A stretch of 60,995 bases of DNA from Nemertoderma westbladi (taxonomy: Eukaryota; Xenacoelomorpha; Nemertodermatida; Nemertodermatidae). Of this stretch, positions 42,753 through 54,068 are shown in pieces. A program made the translations under genes and the position numbers. The stretch lies in contig JAUCBJ010003611.1 of assembly GCA_032718475.1 (NCBI GenBank), positions 1 to 60,995 on the forward strand, read 5' to 3'. Below the pieces are notes generated by a model. That model saw only the letters and a list, made by a program, of their open reading frames with translations, ran no database searches and was not told where the DNA came from. Every line of letters begins with the position of its first letter. The stretch's first letter is position 1.

Positions 42753-42856
42753 GAAAGGGACAGGGACAGGTTACAGAGGCGGAATTTTCTAACCAAAACA
42801 ATAAACGATCACTTAACTAATTGAGGGAAAGGAGCAGGTTACAGAGGCGGGATTAA
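42753..42856 (-). repeat. 68-bp repeat, inverted copies (about 1.5 units)
   Basis: This reads as the reverse complement of the array at 42910-43838: GGAAAGGAGCAGGTTACAG, GGCGGGATT and TTTCTAACCAAAACAATAAA. With the array it forms a head-to-head palindromic arrangement. Confidence 0.85.
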
Positions 42857-42909
42857 TCAATCATAATCAATAATGGATCATGACTACTGTCTGAGTAGTG
42901 TTACGGATA

Positions 42910-43838
42910 ACCTGCTCCTTTCCCTGATTTGGTAAAGTGACTGTTTTGGTTTTGATTGCTTGATTGTTTTGGTTAGAAAATCCGGCCTTAACCTGCTCCT
43001 TTCCCTCAATTAGTTAAGTGATCGTTTATTGTTTTAGTTATAAAATCCCGCCTCTGTAACCTGCTCCTTTCCCTCAATGGGTAATGTTATCGTTTATTGT
43101 TTTGGTTAGAAAATCCCCCCTCTGTAATCTGCTCCTTTCTCTCAATTGGTAATGTTATCGTTTATTGTTTTGGTTGAAAATCCCGTCTCTGTAACCTGCT
43201 CCTTTCCCTCAATTAGTTAAATGATCGTTTATTGTTTTGGTTAGAAAATCCCGCCTCTGTAACCTGCCCCTTTCACTCAATTAGTTAAATGATCGTTTAT
43301 TGTTTTGGTTAGAAAATCCCGCCTCTGTAACCTGCTCCTTTCCCTGAATTAGTAAAGTGACCGTTTATTATTTTGGTTAGAAAGGCCCGCCTCTGTAACC
43401 TGCCCCTTTCCCTCAATTAGTTAAATGATCGTTTATTGTTTTGGTTAGAAAATCCCGCCTCTGTAACCTGCTCCTTTCCCTCAATTAGTTAAGTGATCGT
43501 TTATTGTTTTGGTTAGAAAATTCCGCCTCTGTAACCTGTCCCTTTCCCTCAATTAGTTAAATTATCGTTTATTGTTTTGGTTAGAAAATCCCGCTTCTGT
43601 AACCTGCTCCTTTCCCTCAATAAGTTAAGTGATTGTTTATTGTTTTGGTTAGAAAATCCCGCCTCTGTAACCTGCTCCTTTCCCTCAATTAGTTAAGTGA
43701 TCGTTTATTGTTTTGGTTAGAAAATCCCGTCTCTGTAACCTGCTCCTTTCCCTGATTTGGTAAAGTGACTGTTTATTGTTTTGGTTAGAAATCTCGGCCT
43801 TAACCTGCTCCTCTCCATCAATTGGTAATTGTTTTTGG
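42910..43838 (+). repeat. 68-bp tandem array, about 13.5 copies
   Basis: The unit is CCTGCTCCTTTCCCTCAATT then AGTTAAGTGATCGTTTATTG then TTTTGGTTAGAAAATCCCGC then CTCTGTAA. The first and last units are more diverged than the middle ones, the usual pattern of unequal exchange. A single unit is also found at 22428-22491. Confidence 0.92.
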
Positions 43839-44727
43839 CTACAAAATGAGCGTTTTGCTAAGTCATGTGGTAATCGATTATCGACAACAACCACAAACTA
43901 TTAAATATAGTCTTTTTACCACAGGCGCATATGGAAATCTATCTCATAGTCTATAAATCATGGAATCATGGAATGTTTTGGCACATGCATAGTGAAATCA
44001 ACTGTCTGACAGTCCAGAAATCAGCTGTCTGACAGTTTGAAGAAATACATACATAAAAAGTCATTAAAAGGACAATAAAAGTCATTAAAAGGACAACAAA
44101 AGTCATTATGCATAATTCGTAAAAAAAAAATGACAAAAAAAGTCAAATAAAAAGGACATAAAAAATCACTGCCTTAAGTATTATATGTGATGATAAATAC
44201 GAACCAGGTTTAGTTTTCACCAAAGATTCAGAGCTATTAAGACTTCCTTCCACCACCAGTAATTCGATCTCACTGTATTACCACGGTAACTAAGAAACAG
44301 CAACTCATTTCAACCATAAGCCCAGATACATTAACCTGATAATTAAATTATAAATTACGATAATCGACATCATATTTTTGTAACTAGTGATAATAAACAG
44401 GTTAATTAATGGCTATTTTATAACTGATATCTGAACTACTGAACTGAACAAATCCAGATGATGTTACCATGGGTTCCAAGTAGGAAATCTGAAAAAAAAT
44501 TGAATTTCGATAAGAAATAGTTGAGATTATGGGCACTCGAAAGTTTAATGGTTTGGCACCTGCGCGAGGCTATTTTATTCTATTTAATAATTTCACATAA
44601 ATCTAGAACATAAGTAATAATAATAATATTTATATTTATATATGTAGAACTATTCTATGCTCGGCATTCTAAAGCGCTTTTATTATAATTTCCACAACAA
44701 ATCCATGTTCCCATTTTACCTCTGGTG
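43839..44727. other. Non-coding stretch with a short AAGTCATTAAAAGGAC repeat
   Basis: A short tandem of AAAAGTCATTAAAAGGACAA-type units occurs at about 44055-44165. Otherwise the sequence is AT-rich with no recognised gene. Confidence 0.5.
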
Positions 44728-44838
44728 CACTAGTTGGACCGTAGCACACAATCAGAATGGCAACGGATGATGCAGTTAGAGATTTGGTCTATTTTGTCCA
44801 ATGCTGCATGTGCAGTTGGATTCATCAATAGACCAATA
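44728..44838 (-). mobile_element. Internal LINE A fragment
   Basis: Matches the minus-strand endonuclease region of LINE A copy 3 (about 56645-56805) with an internal deletion of about 50 bp. It carries GTAGCACACAATCAGAA and ATGCTGCATGTGCAGTTGGA. It has no 3' tail, so it is a relic of a larger copy or a rearrangement product next to LINE A copy 2. Confidence 0.8.
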
Positions 44839-44841
44839 ATG

Positions 44842-45140
44842 TGGAACGCCAATAGCGCCATTATTGTTACTACCAACTAATAGTTGGTAGCTACTTTTTT
44901 ATTTGGTAGAAAAAGTATCTACCATGTATTGAGCTAATAGGAAAAAAGTACCTACCATCTATTTAACCAATAGGACAAAAGTACCTACCATCTATTTAAC
45001 CAATAGGACAAAAGTACCTACAAACTAGTTGGTAGCTACTTTTTTCCCATTGGCTAAATAGATGGTAGGTACTTTTTCGTGCCACATTAAAAAGTAGCTA
45101 CATCAACTATTAGTTGGTAGTAACATTTTGGAGCTATTAG
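44842..45140. mobile_element. Foldback/MITE-like element
   Basis: The left arm AATAGCGCCATTATTGTTAC, TACCAACTAATAGTTGGTAG and the right arm (TAGTTGGTAGTAACATTTTG, GAGCTATT) are inverted copies. Within the element, ACCATCTATTTAACCAATAG is tandemly repeated on the left and inverted on the right, so most of the 300 bp can pair. It sits exactly between a LINE A fragment and the 5' end of LINE A copy 2. Confidence 0.7.
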
Positions 45141-45142
45141 TC

Positions 45143-48100
45143 AGGTCAGGTATTCTAGGTCATTGATCAAGAAAACTTGCCACCTCCATGCAGCATAAAG
45201 GAGGTGCCACCTGTAGCTGCATAGACCCTCTTACTAGGGCAAATCTGGTCCTGTAACTAGGACCCCCTTCGTTCTGGGATAAGGACGCCCTTGGTCCTGG
45301 ATTAAGGACCCATATACTTGGCTGCAGGGGTATATGGCCTGGCCAGGCAGATGGTGATCTACCAATGGCTGGTCAGGAGTAGAGTGTTCTCATGTCCACT
45401 CTGAGTGCACTTCACTGCGACCTGCACCTGGCAGCAGGGGTACAGGGCATGACCCAGCAGATGAGCTGCACAGCCAATGGTGGGTCATGTGCGCCAGAGT
45501 AGATATGGGTGATGGGCCTCATATCTGACTCCACTGCGACACCCACCCTGTGGAATGGCAAACCAGGGTGTGGTATTTGCCCCGAGAGCTGACTCGGCAA
45601 AAAAAAGCACCCCCCAACCCCCACTATGGATTACATTAGTAATGCGGAGGTCCGGCCACTAGAGGCCAGTGGAATTACCGGACACAATCGGCCTCACAGG
45701 CGTCAGTTATCTCCTGACCGGCTGCCTGTCTCACCCCCTACTGGAGAGAGAGCAGCCAACAATTCTGTGAGTCCCTTTCCTGATGACCTTTCTGGCCCAA
45801 ACCCTGGGTCACCAGGGAGTCCAGATTGTGAAGGGGAGAGGGATTCTGGAGTTGGAGGCTACTCTCATGTTCCACCCCGACCAACCAAGCCATTGGTGAA
45901 TCTGAGGCAAGTCACAAGACTAGCCTCAGTAAACACCCTAACACTCGGGTCCCCAATGCGACAAGGTGAGCTGACTGCCTTGGCAGATAAGCTTTCTCTT
46001 AGCGCAGTGGGTGTTCAAGAGCACCGAATGCAGACTGGACAGACTGATGAGGTTCTGATTAAGGACATGGGGGCGGTTGGCGACTCGCCCTCGCGTCAGC
46101 AGATGATAGTGGCAATGGTGGAATTGGTCTATTGATGAATCCAACTGCACATGCAGCATTGGACAAAATAGGACCAAATCTCTAACCGCATCATCCGTTG
46201 CCCATTCTCATGTTCTGGAAGACTGGCTAAGAAGTTTCCTAAGGTGGTTCTGATTGTGTGCTACTCTCCAACTAGTGTTGCCCCTGTAGAGGAGGTGGAA
46301 AATTTCTACCACAATCTACAAGCAGCTACTGATGGAGTGGATCAGCATGCATTCTTAACATTCCTGGGAGACTTTAATGCAAGTCTGCATCAATCACCTA
46401 CATCGCCCTGGGTCTATAGCGATAGTGTTAACCGAAATTCCGTCCATCTTCAGGATTTTATCTCTGGAAATGGATTGTTTTCGGCTGGAACCCAGTTCAA
46501 GAAGCGAACTGGAAAGCTATGGACGCATAGTGGACCCAGTGGTCACAAGTCCCAGATAGACCATATTCTGTTTCGTAGGAAATACAGGAGCTCTATACAA
46601 GACTGTAATGCATTTACACTTCGACCCTTCCCCAGTGATCACCGCCTTATTGTGGCCAAGGTAAGACTTAGTCTGCGTGCTTGCAGAACAACGAAATCTG
46701 CTCTTGCCGCGGCATGACTGGTCCTCTCTGTTGCAACAGCCAAGTGTGAGATCCAGCTTCTCACTACAGCTGAGCAACAGGTATGAGGTTCTTGCCTCTG
46801 AGGCGGCATATCACTGTGAGGGCTATACTGCCTTCACAGAAGCAGTTAAGTTAGCAGCTGCAGAAACAGTTCCTGTATACCCTCGAAACAGGAAAAGGGC
46901 CCCCTGGACTGACCACAAAATTCAGAAGTGCGATCAACTTGCTTACTGGGTGGAAAAGCGAACCAACCACCAAGGTTAAGGCAGAATCAACAGGCGATCG
47001 CCTCAATGGTTGGAAAGCCCACTTTGAAAAGCTCCTCAATAATGACAGGGTATTGCCTGATAACTTTATAGAAGTAAAAGTGTCTGAGTCTGTACTCCCA
47101 GATATTCCCATTGGCGATATCTCCTTTGCAGAAGTGAAGGCTGCTGCAAAGAGCATTAAGACCAATCGTGCCAGTGGAGTAGATGGTGTTCCCCCTGAGG
47201 TCTTTAAAATACCTGAGTGTTTAAAGCTCATCTATCCCATCATAGTAGACATGTACCGAACAACAAGAGTCCCACAAGAAATGAAAACAAATAAGTTGGT
47301 GCCAGTTCCCAAGAAGGGCAACCTAACAATTTGTGGTTCTTTTCGGGGAATTCTATTAAATCGCATCAGGGATCCCATTGAGAGACTGCTCCGTGGAAAT
47401 CAGAATGGGTTCCGTAAAGGTCGTGGGACCATGGAGCCCAATTTGGCACTTAGAATGACAATTGAAGAATTATCAAAAAAAGAAAGACAGGCATCCGGCT
47501 CTTATCTTTGTTGACTTCATCAAGGCCTTTGATTCAGTCTCTCGCTCACGTATGTTCAGCATACTTTCATTATATGGGATTCCTGATGAAATTATTGCAG
47601 CAATCAGATCAGTATACGATGGTTCGACAACATTTGTGTCTACTGTTGACGGTGACACAGAACCATTTGAAGTGTTATGGGGCGTCCTCCAGGGAGACAC
47701 ACTTGCACCATTCTTGTTCATAATTGTGGTTGACTATGTTCTACGCATGTCCTTAGATCATCATAATGATGATGGGGTGATGATAACTCCACCTACTGGC
47801 TCCAGAAGTCGAGGAAATCCTGCCAAGTACCTAACTGATCTAGACTTTGCTGATGACTTAGGAGTACTCTCAGAATCACTAGAGGGTGTCCAACGGCTCC
47901 TCAGCTCATTAGAACATGCTGCTTCTAGTGTTGGGCTTTTTATTAACTCCAGAAAGACCAAAATTTTGACAGTTAACTTTGAAAGTCCTCAGCAAGTCTC
48001 TGATCGGATGAGCATAAGCTCAAAGGATGGTATGCTTGAGCATGTGGACGACTTCTGTTACCTGGGATCATGGATCCGGAAGTCAGGTGAGGACCTTCGA

Positions 48101-48670
48101 ATACGTAAGGGAAAGGCATGGGCAGCCTTGAATAGGCTTTCCAGGATTTGGAAGTCACCGAGAATTAATCGGAAACTTAAGGTCCGATTATTTAGAGCAG
48201 CAGTAGTTCCAGTACTCCTCTATGGGAGTCCATGCTGGGCTCTAACTGCTGAGGACACCAAATCTCTGGATGGCACATTCACAAGAATGCTACGCCGGGT
48301 TCATTGTGTCAAGTACAATGCACACATCTCCAACCAGACACTATATAACATTGGAGGTGTCTGCATTGGTTCCCCCAAGCTTGACACTAGAACAAAATCG
48401 CCTCCGCTTTGCAGGACATTACTTTCGCCGTGAGGACCAGCCAGTGCATAATCTTGTACTTTGGCAGCCTCTTGGAGTGAATAAGCATGGTGGACAGCCC
48501 ATGACTTTCTTGAGAAGCATCTTAAAGGACACTGGCCTTGAAGATGCTGATGATCTAGCAAATCTCATGGGTGATAGGGAGTTGTGGCGGTGCAATTTTG
48601 TCGATAAGCCGGCACAGCATTCTTAAAAATGCAGCTGCAATGCAGCATGCCGATCCTAGTAGTATTAGTA
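45143..48670 (+). mobile_element. LINE A copy 2, full length but decayed
   Basis: The 5' end (AGGTCAGGTATTCTAGGTCA) matches the 5' end of copy 3, and the 3' end is the TAG-type tail at about 48653-48670. The 5' UTR (45143-45625) contains two related blocks (GCAGGGGTATATGGCCTGG near 45325 and GCAGGGGTACAGGGCATGA near 45435), an internal duplication. Compared with copy 3 it lacks about 300 bp upstream of the reverse transcriptase and about 60 bp inside it, and has several frameshifts. No target duplication is obvious. Confidence 0.85.
45626..48626 (+). pseudogene. LINE A endonuclease-reverse transcriptase, broken (copy 2)
   Basis: Pieces in different frames cover the whole protein. 45626-46135 has the start and the first endonuclease motif (SVNTLTLGS...VQEHR). 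46244-46717 carries LGDFNA and SDHRLIVAK, the apurinic-type endonuclease signature. 46939-47514 precedes the transcriptase. 47462-48433 has VDFIKAFDS, LQGDTLAPF and FADDLGVLS. 48270-48626 has the RFAGHYFRR...VLWQPLG tail. Frameshifts and the two deletions make it non-functional. Domain order, AP endonuclease then reverse transcriptase then a short C-terminal tail, together with a trinucleotide-type 3' tail, fits an RTE-like non-LTR element; clade assignment is inference. Confidence 0.85.
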
Positions 48671-49356
48671 GAATGACTAGTAGCATTTTAACCGCAAATC
48701 TTGTTTCATTCAATGACTGCTAGAGGGCGACTGGAAATTTGAAAATGTTTCGAAAAAAAAAAGTTTAGCCATATTTTAACAGCCCATACTGTATAAAAAC
48801 AAAATGTTTTTTATTTCAGTAGAAATTGTAGAAATTTAAAAAAAGTGTTCAGGGTGGGCGGGTGTACTTCCCCTTATAACAAACCAAAACAAAGAAATCA
48901 TTGGCAAGAGAACTTAATTATTATTAACATCAAAACTAATAATTAGAATCGCCATAACAACACTATAATTATTATTCATCTGAACTAAAAAAACTAATTG
49001 AAGTCTAAACAATGATATTTATTAATATATGATTGCAAATAGCACAGAATAAAATTGTATTCAACTAGCAGTATGTACGCAACAAAATATTAGGCATCAA
49101 ACTATTACAAGAGGGACGCGCGTCGGCAATAAGGATCAAAACAAGCTACGCTTCTACTTCCTACTGCCCCCAACCTCCACTAAAATACCGACCCAACATA
49201 AACAATAAAATTTCAATAATAAAATCAATCGAATAAAATCATAAAATTTATAACTGCCCAAATCGTCCACGAAGTACATAGTTATTTCCACTAAGATAAA
49301 AGTGTTTGGTGGAGGGTTTGAGTGTTCCGGAATATATGAAATGAATTTTGATTTTG
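48671..49356. other. AT-rich non-coding stretch
   Basis: No gene or repeat recognised. Confidence 0.5.
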
Positions 49357-49512
49357 AATGGATACCATCTGGAAATCAGATCTCTCAGGCAGCTGAAGAC
49401 TAAGTTCTTTCGAGCCACAGTGGAAAGTGTATTTCTATACGGGGGTGAGACCTGGACACTGACTAAATCACTTGAACAACGAATTGATGGTTGCTACACA
49501 AGACTACTAACC
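49357..49512 (+). pseudogene. LINE B reverse-transcriptase thumb fragment
   Basis: One frame reads LEIRSLRQLKTKFFRATVES, VFLYGGETWTLTKSLEQRID and GCYTRLL. This is the conserved region following the catalytic core in many non-LTR elements. It differs from LINE A in sequence. It is cut off at 49512 by a piggyBac relic; the matching 3' end appears at 50641. Confidence 0.7.
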
Positions 49513-49930
49513 CTTTGACGCCTGTGACCTACATGGTAGGTCACACAATAGGGCTCTATGACCTACATGGTAGGTCATGATGTTTCTCTTATCCTTAGCA
49601 TCCTATCAGATGTCAGAACCCTAGCAGCAACATTATTTATATGTACAGAGCCCTTCAGCGCTTACATCTTGCGGGAAATTCAAATGTGTAATAATTTTAA
49701 TAACTGTCTGTATCTATGCAGTATTGTAGTATGCAGTAGGAACAGTAGCGGCGTTGAATTACCACCGAGCACCGGTACCGGTACTGGTACTGGAAGCGGT
49801 CCGATGGAACTAAAAGTGAAGGACGTTACTCTCCTGGAGATGAGGGCTTTTTTAGGTCTCGCTATACTGTCGGTTATATATAATATCTGTTATATAATAA
49901 TCATATATAATAATAATTATATAATAAATA
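49512..49930. mobile_element. piggyBac-type transposon relic
   Basis: It begins CTAACCCTTTGACGCCTGTG, with two copies of a TGACCTAC-ATG-GTAGGTCA hairpin (about 49528-49577), resembling a piggyBac terminus. A plus-strand segment reads KVKDVTLLEMRAFLGLAIL, which resembles the start of the piggyBac transposase domain (consensus of the E(L)xxFLGLxI type). No complete transposase or second end is visible. Confidence 0.45.
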
Positions 49931-50640
49931 ACTCTAAAAGTTGGATTTCCTCAAGGTGGTCCTCTAAGCGGTCCACTGTTTACGAAAGATACAGATGAAA
50001 ATAGAGAAGAAGATGGTTCCCTTGCCAAGTATTCTGACGATTCTCGTTGCTTGTACTCTATTAGTTGCTCAAAAGATAATGATAAATATGAGCTAAGTAT
50101 TAAGAAAATTGTAGATTTGTCATTAAAGAAAAACTTGAAACTGAACACAAAGAAGTCTGAGGAACTGTGCTTCATTCCAATAAATTTCAAAGACTCTAAA
50201 ATCGTAGATATTGCAGAGGAAAGGATTACAATTGGGGGTAATGTCGTACCACGACCAGCTGTGGTGAAACATCTGGGAGTGTGGATATCAGATAATATGT
50301 CATGGAAAATCCATGTCTCTAACTTAATGAAAAAAGTTAACAACATAGTCCGCCAGTTCAGCTTCTTCATTCGGTTTGCGAGTAAAAAGACTAAAATATT
50401 TCTATTCCAAACGTACATTGCACCACACTATTTGTACTGTTCTGTGGCTTGGGTCCCTCTTACACCATCCAGTCTAAGAAAGAAGCTGCGTAAACCAATA
50501 TCACTGTACGCAAGGCACTCTAAGATAGATAAACATGTGTACTTAAAATATATTAATGACGCATTCTCCACTCAATTTGTCAACATGGTTAACAAGATTG
50601 TGGCCACACCCCGACACCCCTTACATGATTTTATCATGGC
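49931..50640 (+). pseudogene. LINE C reverse-transcriptase fragment
   Basis: The frame carries VGFPQGGPLSGPLF (motif B), KYSDDSRCLYS (the xxDD catalytic box) and a thumb region, LGVWISDNMSWKIHVSNLMK and IFLFQTYIAPHYLYCSVAW. This is typical of jockey/CR1/L2-like elements and distinct from LINE A and B. The palm is shortened between motif B and the catalytic box. The 3' end, ACATGATTTTATCATGGC, is shared with the fragment at 60220-60446. CATGAT-TTT-ATCATG can form a small hairpin at the terminus. Confidence 0.7.
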
Positions 50641-50845
50641 CTCCAAGTCAACGTCCACCTCAACCAGATCTACTTTTCTGGCAACCAACTCATGGAAAGC
50701 GTAGTCGTGGACGACCGGCCATAACATATATAGATCAACTTGAAAGGGATACTGAACTTGGGAGAAACGAAATTGCGACAACTATGGAGAATCGGGAAGC
50801 CTGGAAGGATCTCATTTCCACTGTCCGAGTTCGCTCGACCTAGTA
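50641..50845 (+). pseudogene. LINE B 3' coding end
   Basis: The translated end contains PTHGKRSRGRPAITYIDQLE and ENREAWKDLISTVR followed by a stop. This C-terminal tail (RGRP...TY.DQL...DT...W) is common in non-LTR elements of invertebrates. It starts exactly where the LINE C fragment ends, so LINE C and the piggyBac relic probably interrupt LINE B. Confidence 0.65.
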
Positions 50846-51439
50846 ATCGTAGTTTCAATATGAAAATTTTTTAGTATGGTAACATTTAAAGGAAAAGGGT
50901 TACCACCATTGGATTACGGAAATCTGAAAGCGGTCACTCACTCTAGCCTAATTTTCTATATAATGGACTGATGACTCAACTACTCTTATCTTCTACAATC
51001 TCATAAGCAATTTACCATACAGTAGTAGTCGGTTATGAAATATACAGTTAGAGTAATGAATGAGGAAATTCAACACTGCGCAGAAGGACTTAACTGATCG
51101 CACATGTCGAGAGTATAATTAACATGAATACATTTCATTAGGATTAATTGTTTCACAGCACAGAAGCAAAATTTAAGATCAATAATATAACTTTACTTTA
51201 CAGTGATAAACTAGTATGCACAGTAATATACATACAACATTAATCATATACAATCTACACAATGTATTCTTATAACAAATATAATAATTTACAGGTCAGC
51301 TTACGTATTTTGGCACATTATAATTTTGCATTTTATCTTGTAATTTTTCTAGCAGCCAGCCGACCCGACATTCCTGTCTCACACAAAATAATTACAACAG
51401 ATAGTCAGTGTCGGAAGGGTGTAAACGTTACGCTGAAAG
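50846..51439. other. Non-coding stretch
   Basis: No coding or repeat feature recognised. Confidence 0.5.
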
Positions 51440-51690
51440 CAGACCCTCGACACGGACTGCCGACAACCGACAGCAGACCACCGACACGGACTGCCGAAAA
51501 ACCAACAGCAGACCACCGACACGAACTGCCAACAGCCGACAGCAGACCACCGACACGGACTACCAACAGCCGACAGCAGACCACCGACACGGACTACCAA
51601 CAGCCGACAGCAGACCACCGACACGGACTACCAACAGCCGACAGCAGACCACCGACACGGACTACCAACAGCCGACAGAAGACTACTACT
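51440..51690. repeat. 34-bp tandem array, about 7 copies
   Basis: The unit is ACCACCGACACGGACTACCA followed by ACAGCCGACAGCAG. Because 34 is not a multiple of three, the frames rotate and all are open for a while, giving misleading small open frames on both strands. A loosely related CTGTCTGCTGTCGATTG region occurs at 58380-58450 in the opposite sense. Confidence 0.9.
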
Positions 51691-51897
51691 ACTGCTACTA
51701 CTGTATATTAGGCCTTTTGTAATGAATCTACACTTTGAGATGCTATGTTGGCTGGACAAAAATATTTTTACGACCACTATGTTCCTATGTAATTCACAAA
51801 TGGCAAGCAAATGGTTTAGAGCCAAAATCTCGTTGTGTATTCAACTCCTTTATGTTTCACATTAGACCACTGGCGCGGGCATACCACTACATCTCTT
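51691..51897. other. Non-coding spacer
   Basis: Nothing recognised. Confidence 0.5.
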
Positions 51898-52368
51898 CAT
51901 AACTCCAATGTAGCATGCTTTGAGAACGTTATGCTGGCTCATCACCAAAATTGGGCAGCCACACCTCCCTAACTCCCATGACTTTCTCGAGATTTTCCGT
52001 ATCTTCAATGCCAGTGTCATTTAAGAGGTGTCCCAAGAAAGTCATACGCATGCAAACTTTCTATGTTGTGCACGTAAATTTTTCTACACGGAATTAACAT
52101 GAAGATTGCGCGCGTGCGCAACATGGCCGCTGTTATGGGCTTCCGTGATATAGTATATGGTTGGAGATGTGTGCATTGTACTTGACACAATGAACTCGAC
52201 GTAGCATTCTTGCGAATGTGCCATCCATAGATTTGGTGTCCTCAGCAGTTAGAGCCAATCATAGACTCCCATAGAGGAGTACTGGAACTACTGCTGCTCT
52301 AAATAATCGGACCTTATGTTTCCGATGTATTCTGTGTGATTTATGAATCCTGGAAAGCCCATTGGTGT
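51898..52368 (-). mobile_element. Decayed LINE A 3' fragment, interrupted
   Basis: 51898-52046 and 52160-52368 match the 3' part of LINE A on the minus strand with many changes: CCAGTGTCATTTAAGAGGTG, then GGAGATGTGTGCATTGTACT and AGTACTGGAACTACTGCTGC. They are separated by about 110 bp of unrelated sequence. The divergence indicates an older insertion than the other copies. Confidence 0.75.
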
Positions 52369-53398
52369 CATTGGCGCCAGAATATCTGGGTGAACCTGGT
52401 AATTAGGGTAATTAGACCCTAATTGGTAGGTGTCATCGATCAATTAGTACAATTAAACCCTAGTATGACTCCTCATTAGAGTTTAATTGATTATCCTAAT
52501 TAATTAGGCAGATTGACGCCTTGCCACCCGATGAGTTATGAGTGGGGTCCATTTGTCGCAGAGCCGCCCAAGGAAGGTGTTAATAATGACACTACTTTCC
52601 TAATTACTTGAATTATTTACAATCGTGTATACAATTCCACGCAGATTGCTGTAGAACCCCACACACAGGCACTAACTCGCCTCGCACCAATCTCGCATAT
52701 TGAATGGGAGAATCTTTTAGGCTCGTTAAGCCAAGCAATGCATGTTCACCACCATGGGTGATCTTCCACAGTAATCCCTTCCACTCTGTTTCCCAAGTTG
52801 CCTTGGTTCCCATTTATCGAACACTGAAGAATGAAAGCCAGGGTTGTGCTAGGCTGCAGCATTTAAGCACTGTTGTTCTGCTGCAGAATCTTGCATATTA
52901 TCACCACTATTATTTCCATTTTTCATCACCAATTTACCTCAACAACAGCACCTTCCAGACTGGGCGCCAGTCCTAATTAGATTCCCTAAGAGTAACGCTG
53001 GTACAGAGTTCCCCATTCCCATCACAGAGAGTAGCACTAGAATAGGTGCAGAAGTTTCAGTTGGTGGTTCTCATCTTCACGTTGCAGTTACTCGCACCCA
53101 TTCTGCAAGCCCCAGTCTTGGTAGAGACAATCCTCATCCCTGCCTTGATTTTCTCCACAACCTTCAGGCGTTTCTGTGACCAGTTTATGAGCCTCCTCCG
53201 AAAACTCTGACTCGCAAAACCAGATGACTAGGGCCTATGGAGCGCCATTATTGGTTGGAAAGGGAGCCACCCTCGACGTTCTGCTTCTCCAGTGGAGGTG
53301 GGCCACATTGCTTCATGGTCCAAAGTATCGACTGCCAGGTGGCGCCATTGGCTGTGAAGTACTGAAATTATTGGTTTAAGAGGCAACGACCTTTATAA
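52369..53398. other. Unassigned region, possibly retroelement-derived
   Basis: Composition is less AT-rich than the intergenic average. A frame of about 80 codons between roughly 52980 and 53180 has no feature I recognise. It could be the 5' part of retroelement D, which begins clearly at 53399, but I cannot show this. Confidence 0.35.
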
Positions 53399-54028
53399 AT
53401 GCCCTCCAGCACAACGCCTTTGGAGCAAGATCTGAAAGGATCTTGCTTGCAGTCTACCTTCTGCTTAACTGTGACCCTAAGGCCATCAAAGTGTTCGACA
53501 TCTATCACCTTCTCTCTCAGAGTGTCGAGTTGTGGAGATCCGGACAGCTCGGGGCCCTCCTTCAGGAGGCTGAGCGCTGCCCCTCCAAATATAGTTACAG
53601 TCACAGTGGCAGAGGTGCTCCCAATGAGGAGAAGGTGCCCAACCCCCGGATATTCACACGGATGATGTTAGAATGGCAAGTGTGAAGGGCGGTGACGTGG
53701 TTGCCTGAATGCGAGACTGGAGGCGTACTAGATCCCAATGATGAAACTACCAATGGGGTCCGCAGGGCCACCATCCTGGAGGTACTCCAAGGAAAGCACC
53801 CAGCAGCTTCCACGGTTCTCGGAAGATTCCATGGAATGCCTGCGCCGAATAATGGCCAATTCCATGGTTGAAGCTACTGGAGATGATGTGACAACAAAAT
53901 GTGGTGCGAGCAGCTGTGCAGTCCACTCGATGTCTAGTGGACTGCAGTGAGTGCTGCAGTTCACTCGATGGCAAGCATTTTCGAGGAGCGGGCCAATGAT
54001 GGAAGGGGTGTCATCATGGAGGACGCAT
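53399..54028 (+). pseudogene. Retroelement D, N-terminal part of the reverse-transcriptase protein
   Basis: Across small frame changes the translation reads VELWRSGQLGALLQEAERCP, then NPRIFTRMMLEWQV, GGVLDPNDETTNG, ATILEVLQGKHPAA, and finally AAVHSMASIFEERANDG up to GVIMEDA. This succession is characteristic of a reverse-transcriptase family known from invertebrate genomes, in which a LW..G....LL.EA region precedes the transcriptase and motif A reads DAxxAFN. It is interrupted exactly at motif A by LINE A copy 3 and resumes at 57892. Frameshifts and stops show it was already dead, or has decayed since. Confidence 0.6.
53929..54028. repeat. Left copy of a 100-bp target-site duplication
   Basis: Identical at 98 of 100 positions to 57792-57891. 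The two differences are T/C in CAGT(T/C)CACTC and G/T in GATG(G/T)CAAG. It starts at GATGTCTAGTGGACTGCAG and ends at GGAGGACGCAT. It flanks LINE A copy 3 directly. Confidence 0.92.
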
Positions 54029-54068
54029 ACTACTACTAGGATCGGCATGCTGCATTGCAGCTGCATTT

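Noticed and set aside
51262-51722. Small proteins with DHRHGLPTADS-type repeats
   Set aside because: They come from the 34-bp array. The period is not a multiple of three and every frame looks alike.
52704-52976. A 90-codon frame upstream of retroelement D
   Set aside because: No recognisable motif; it may be part of a retroelement but the sequence does not show it.
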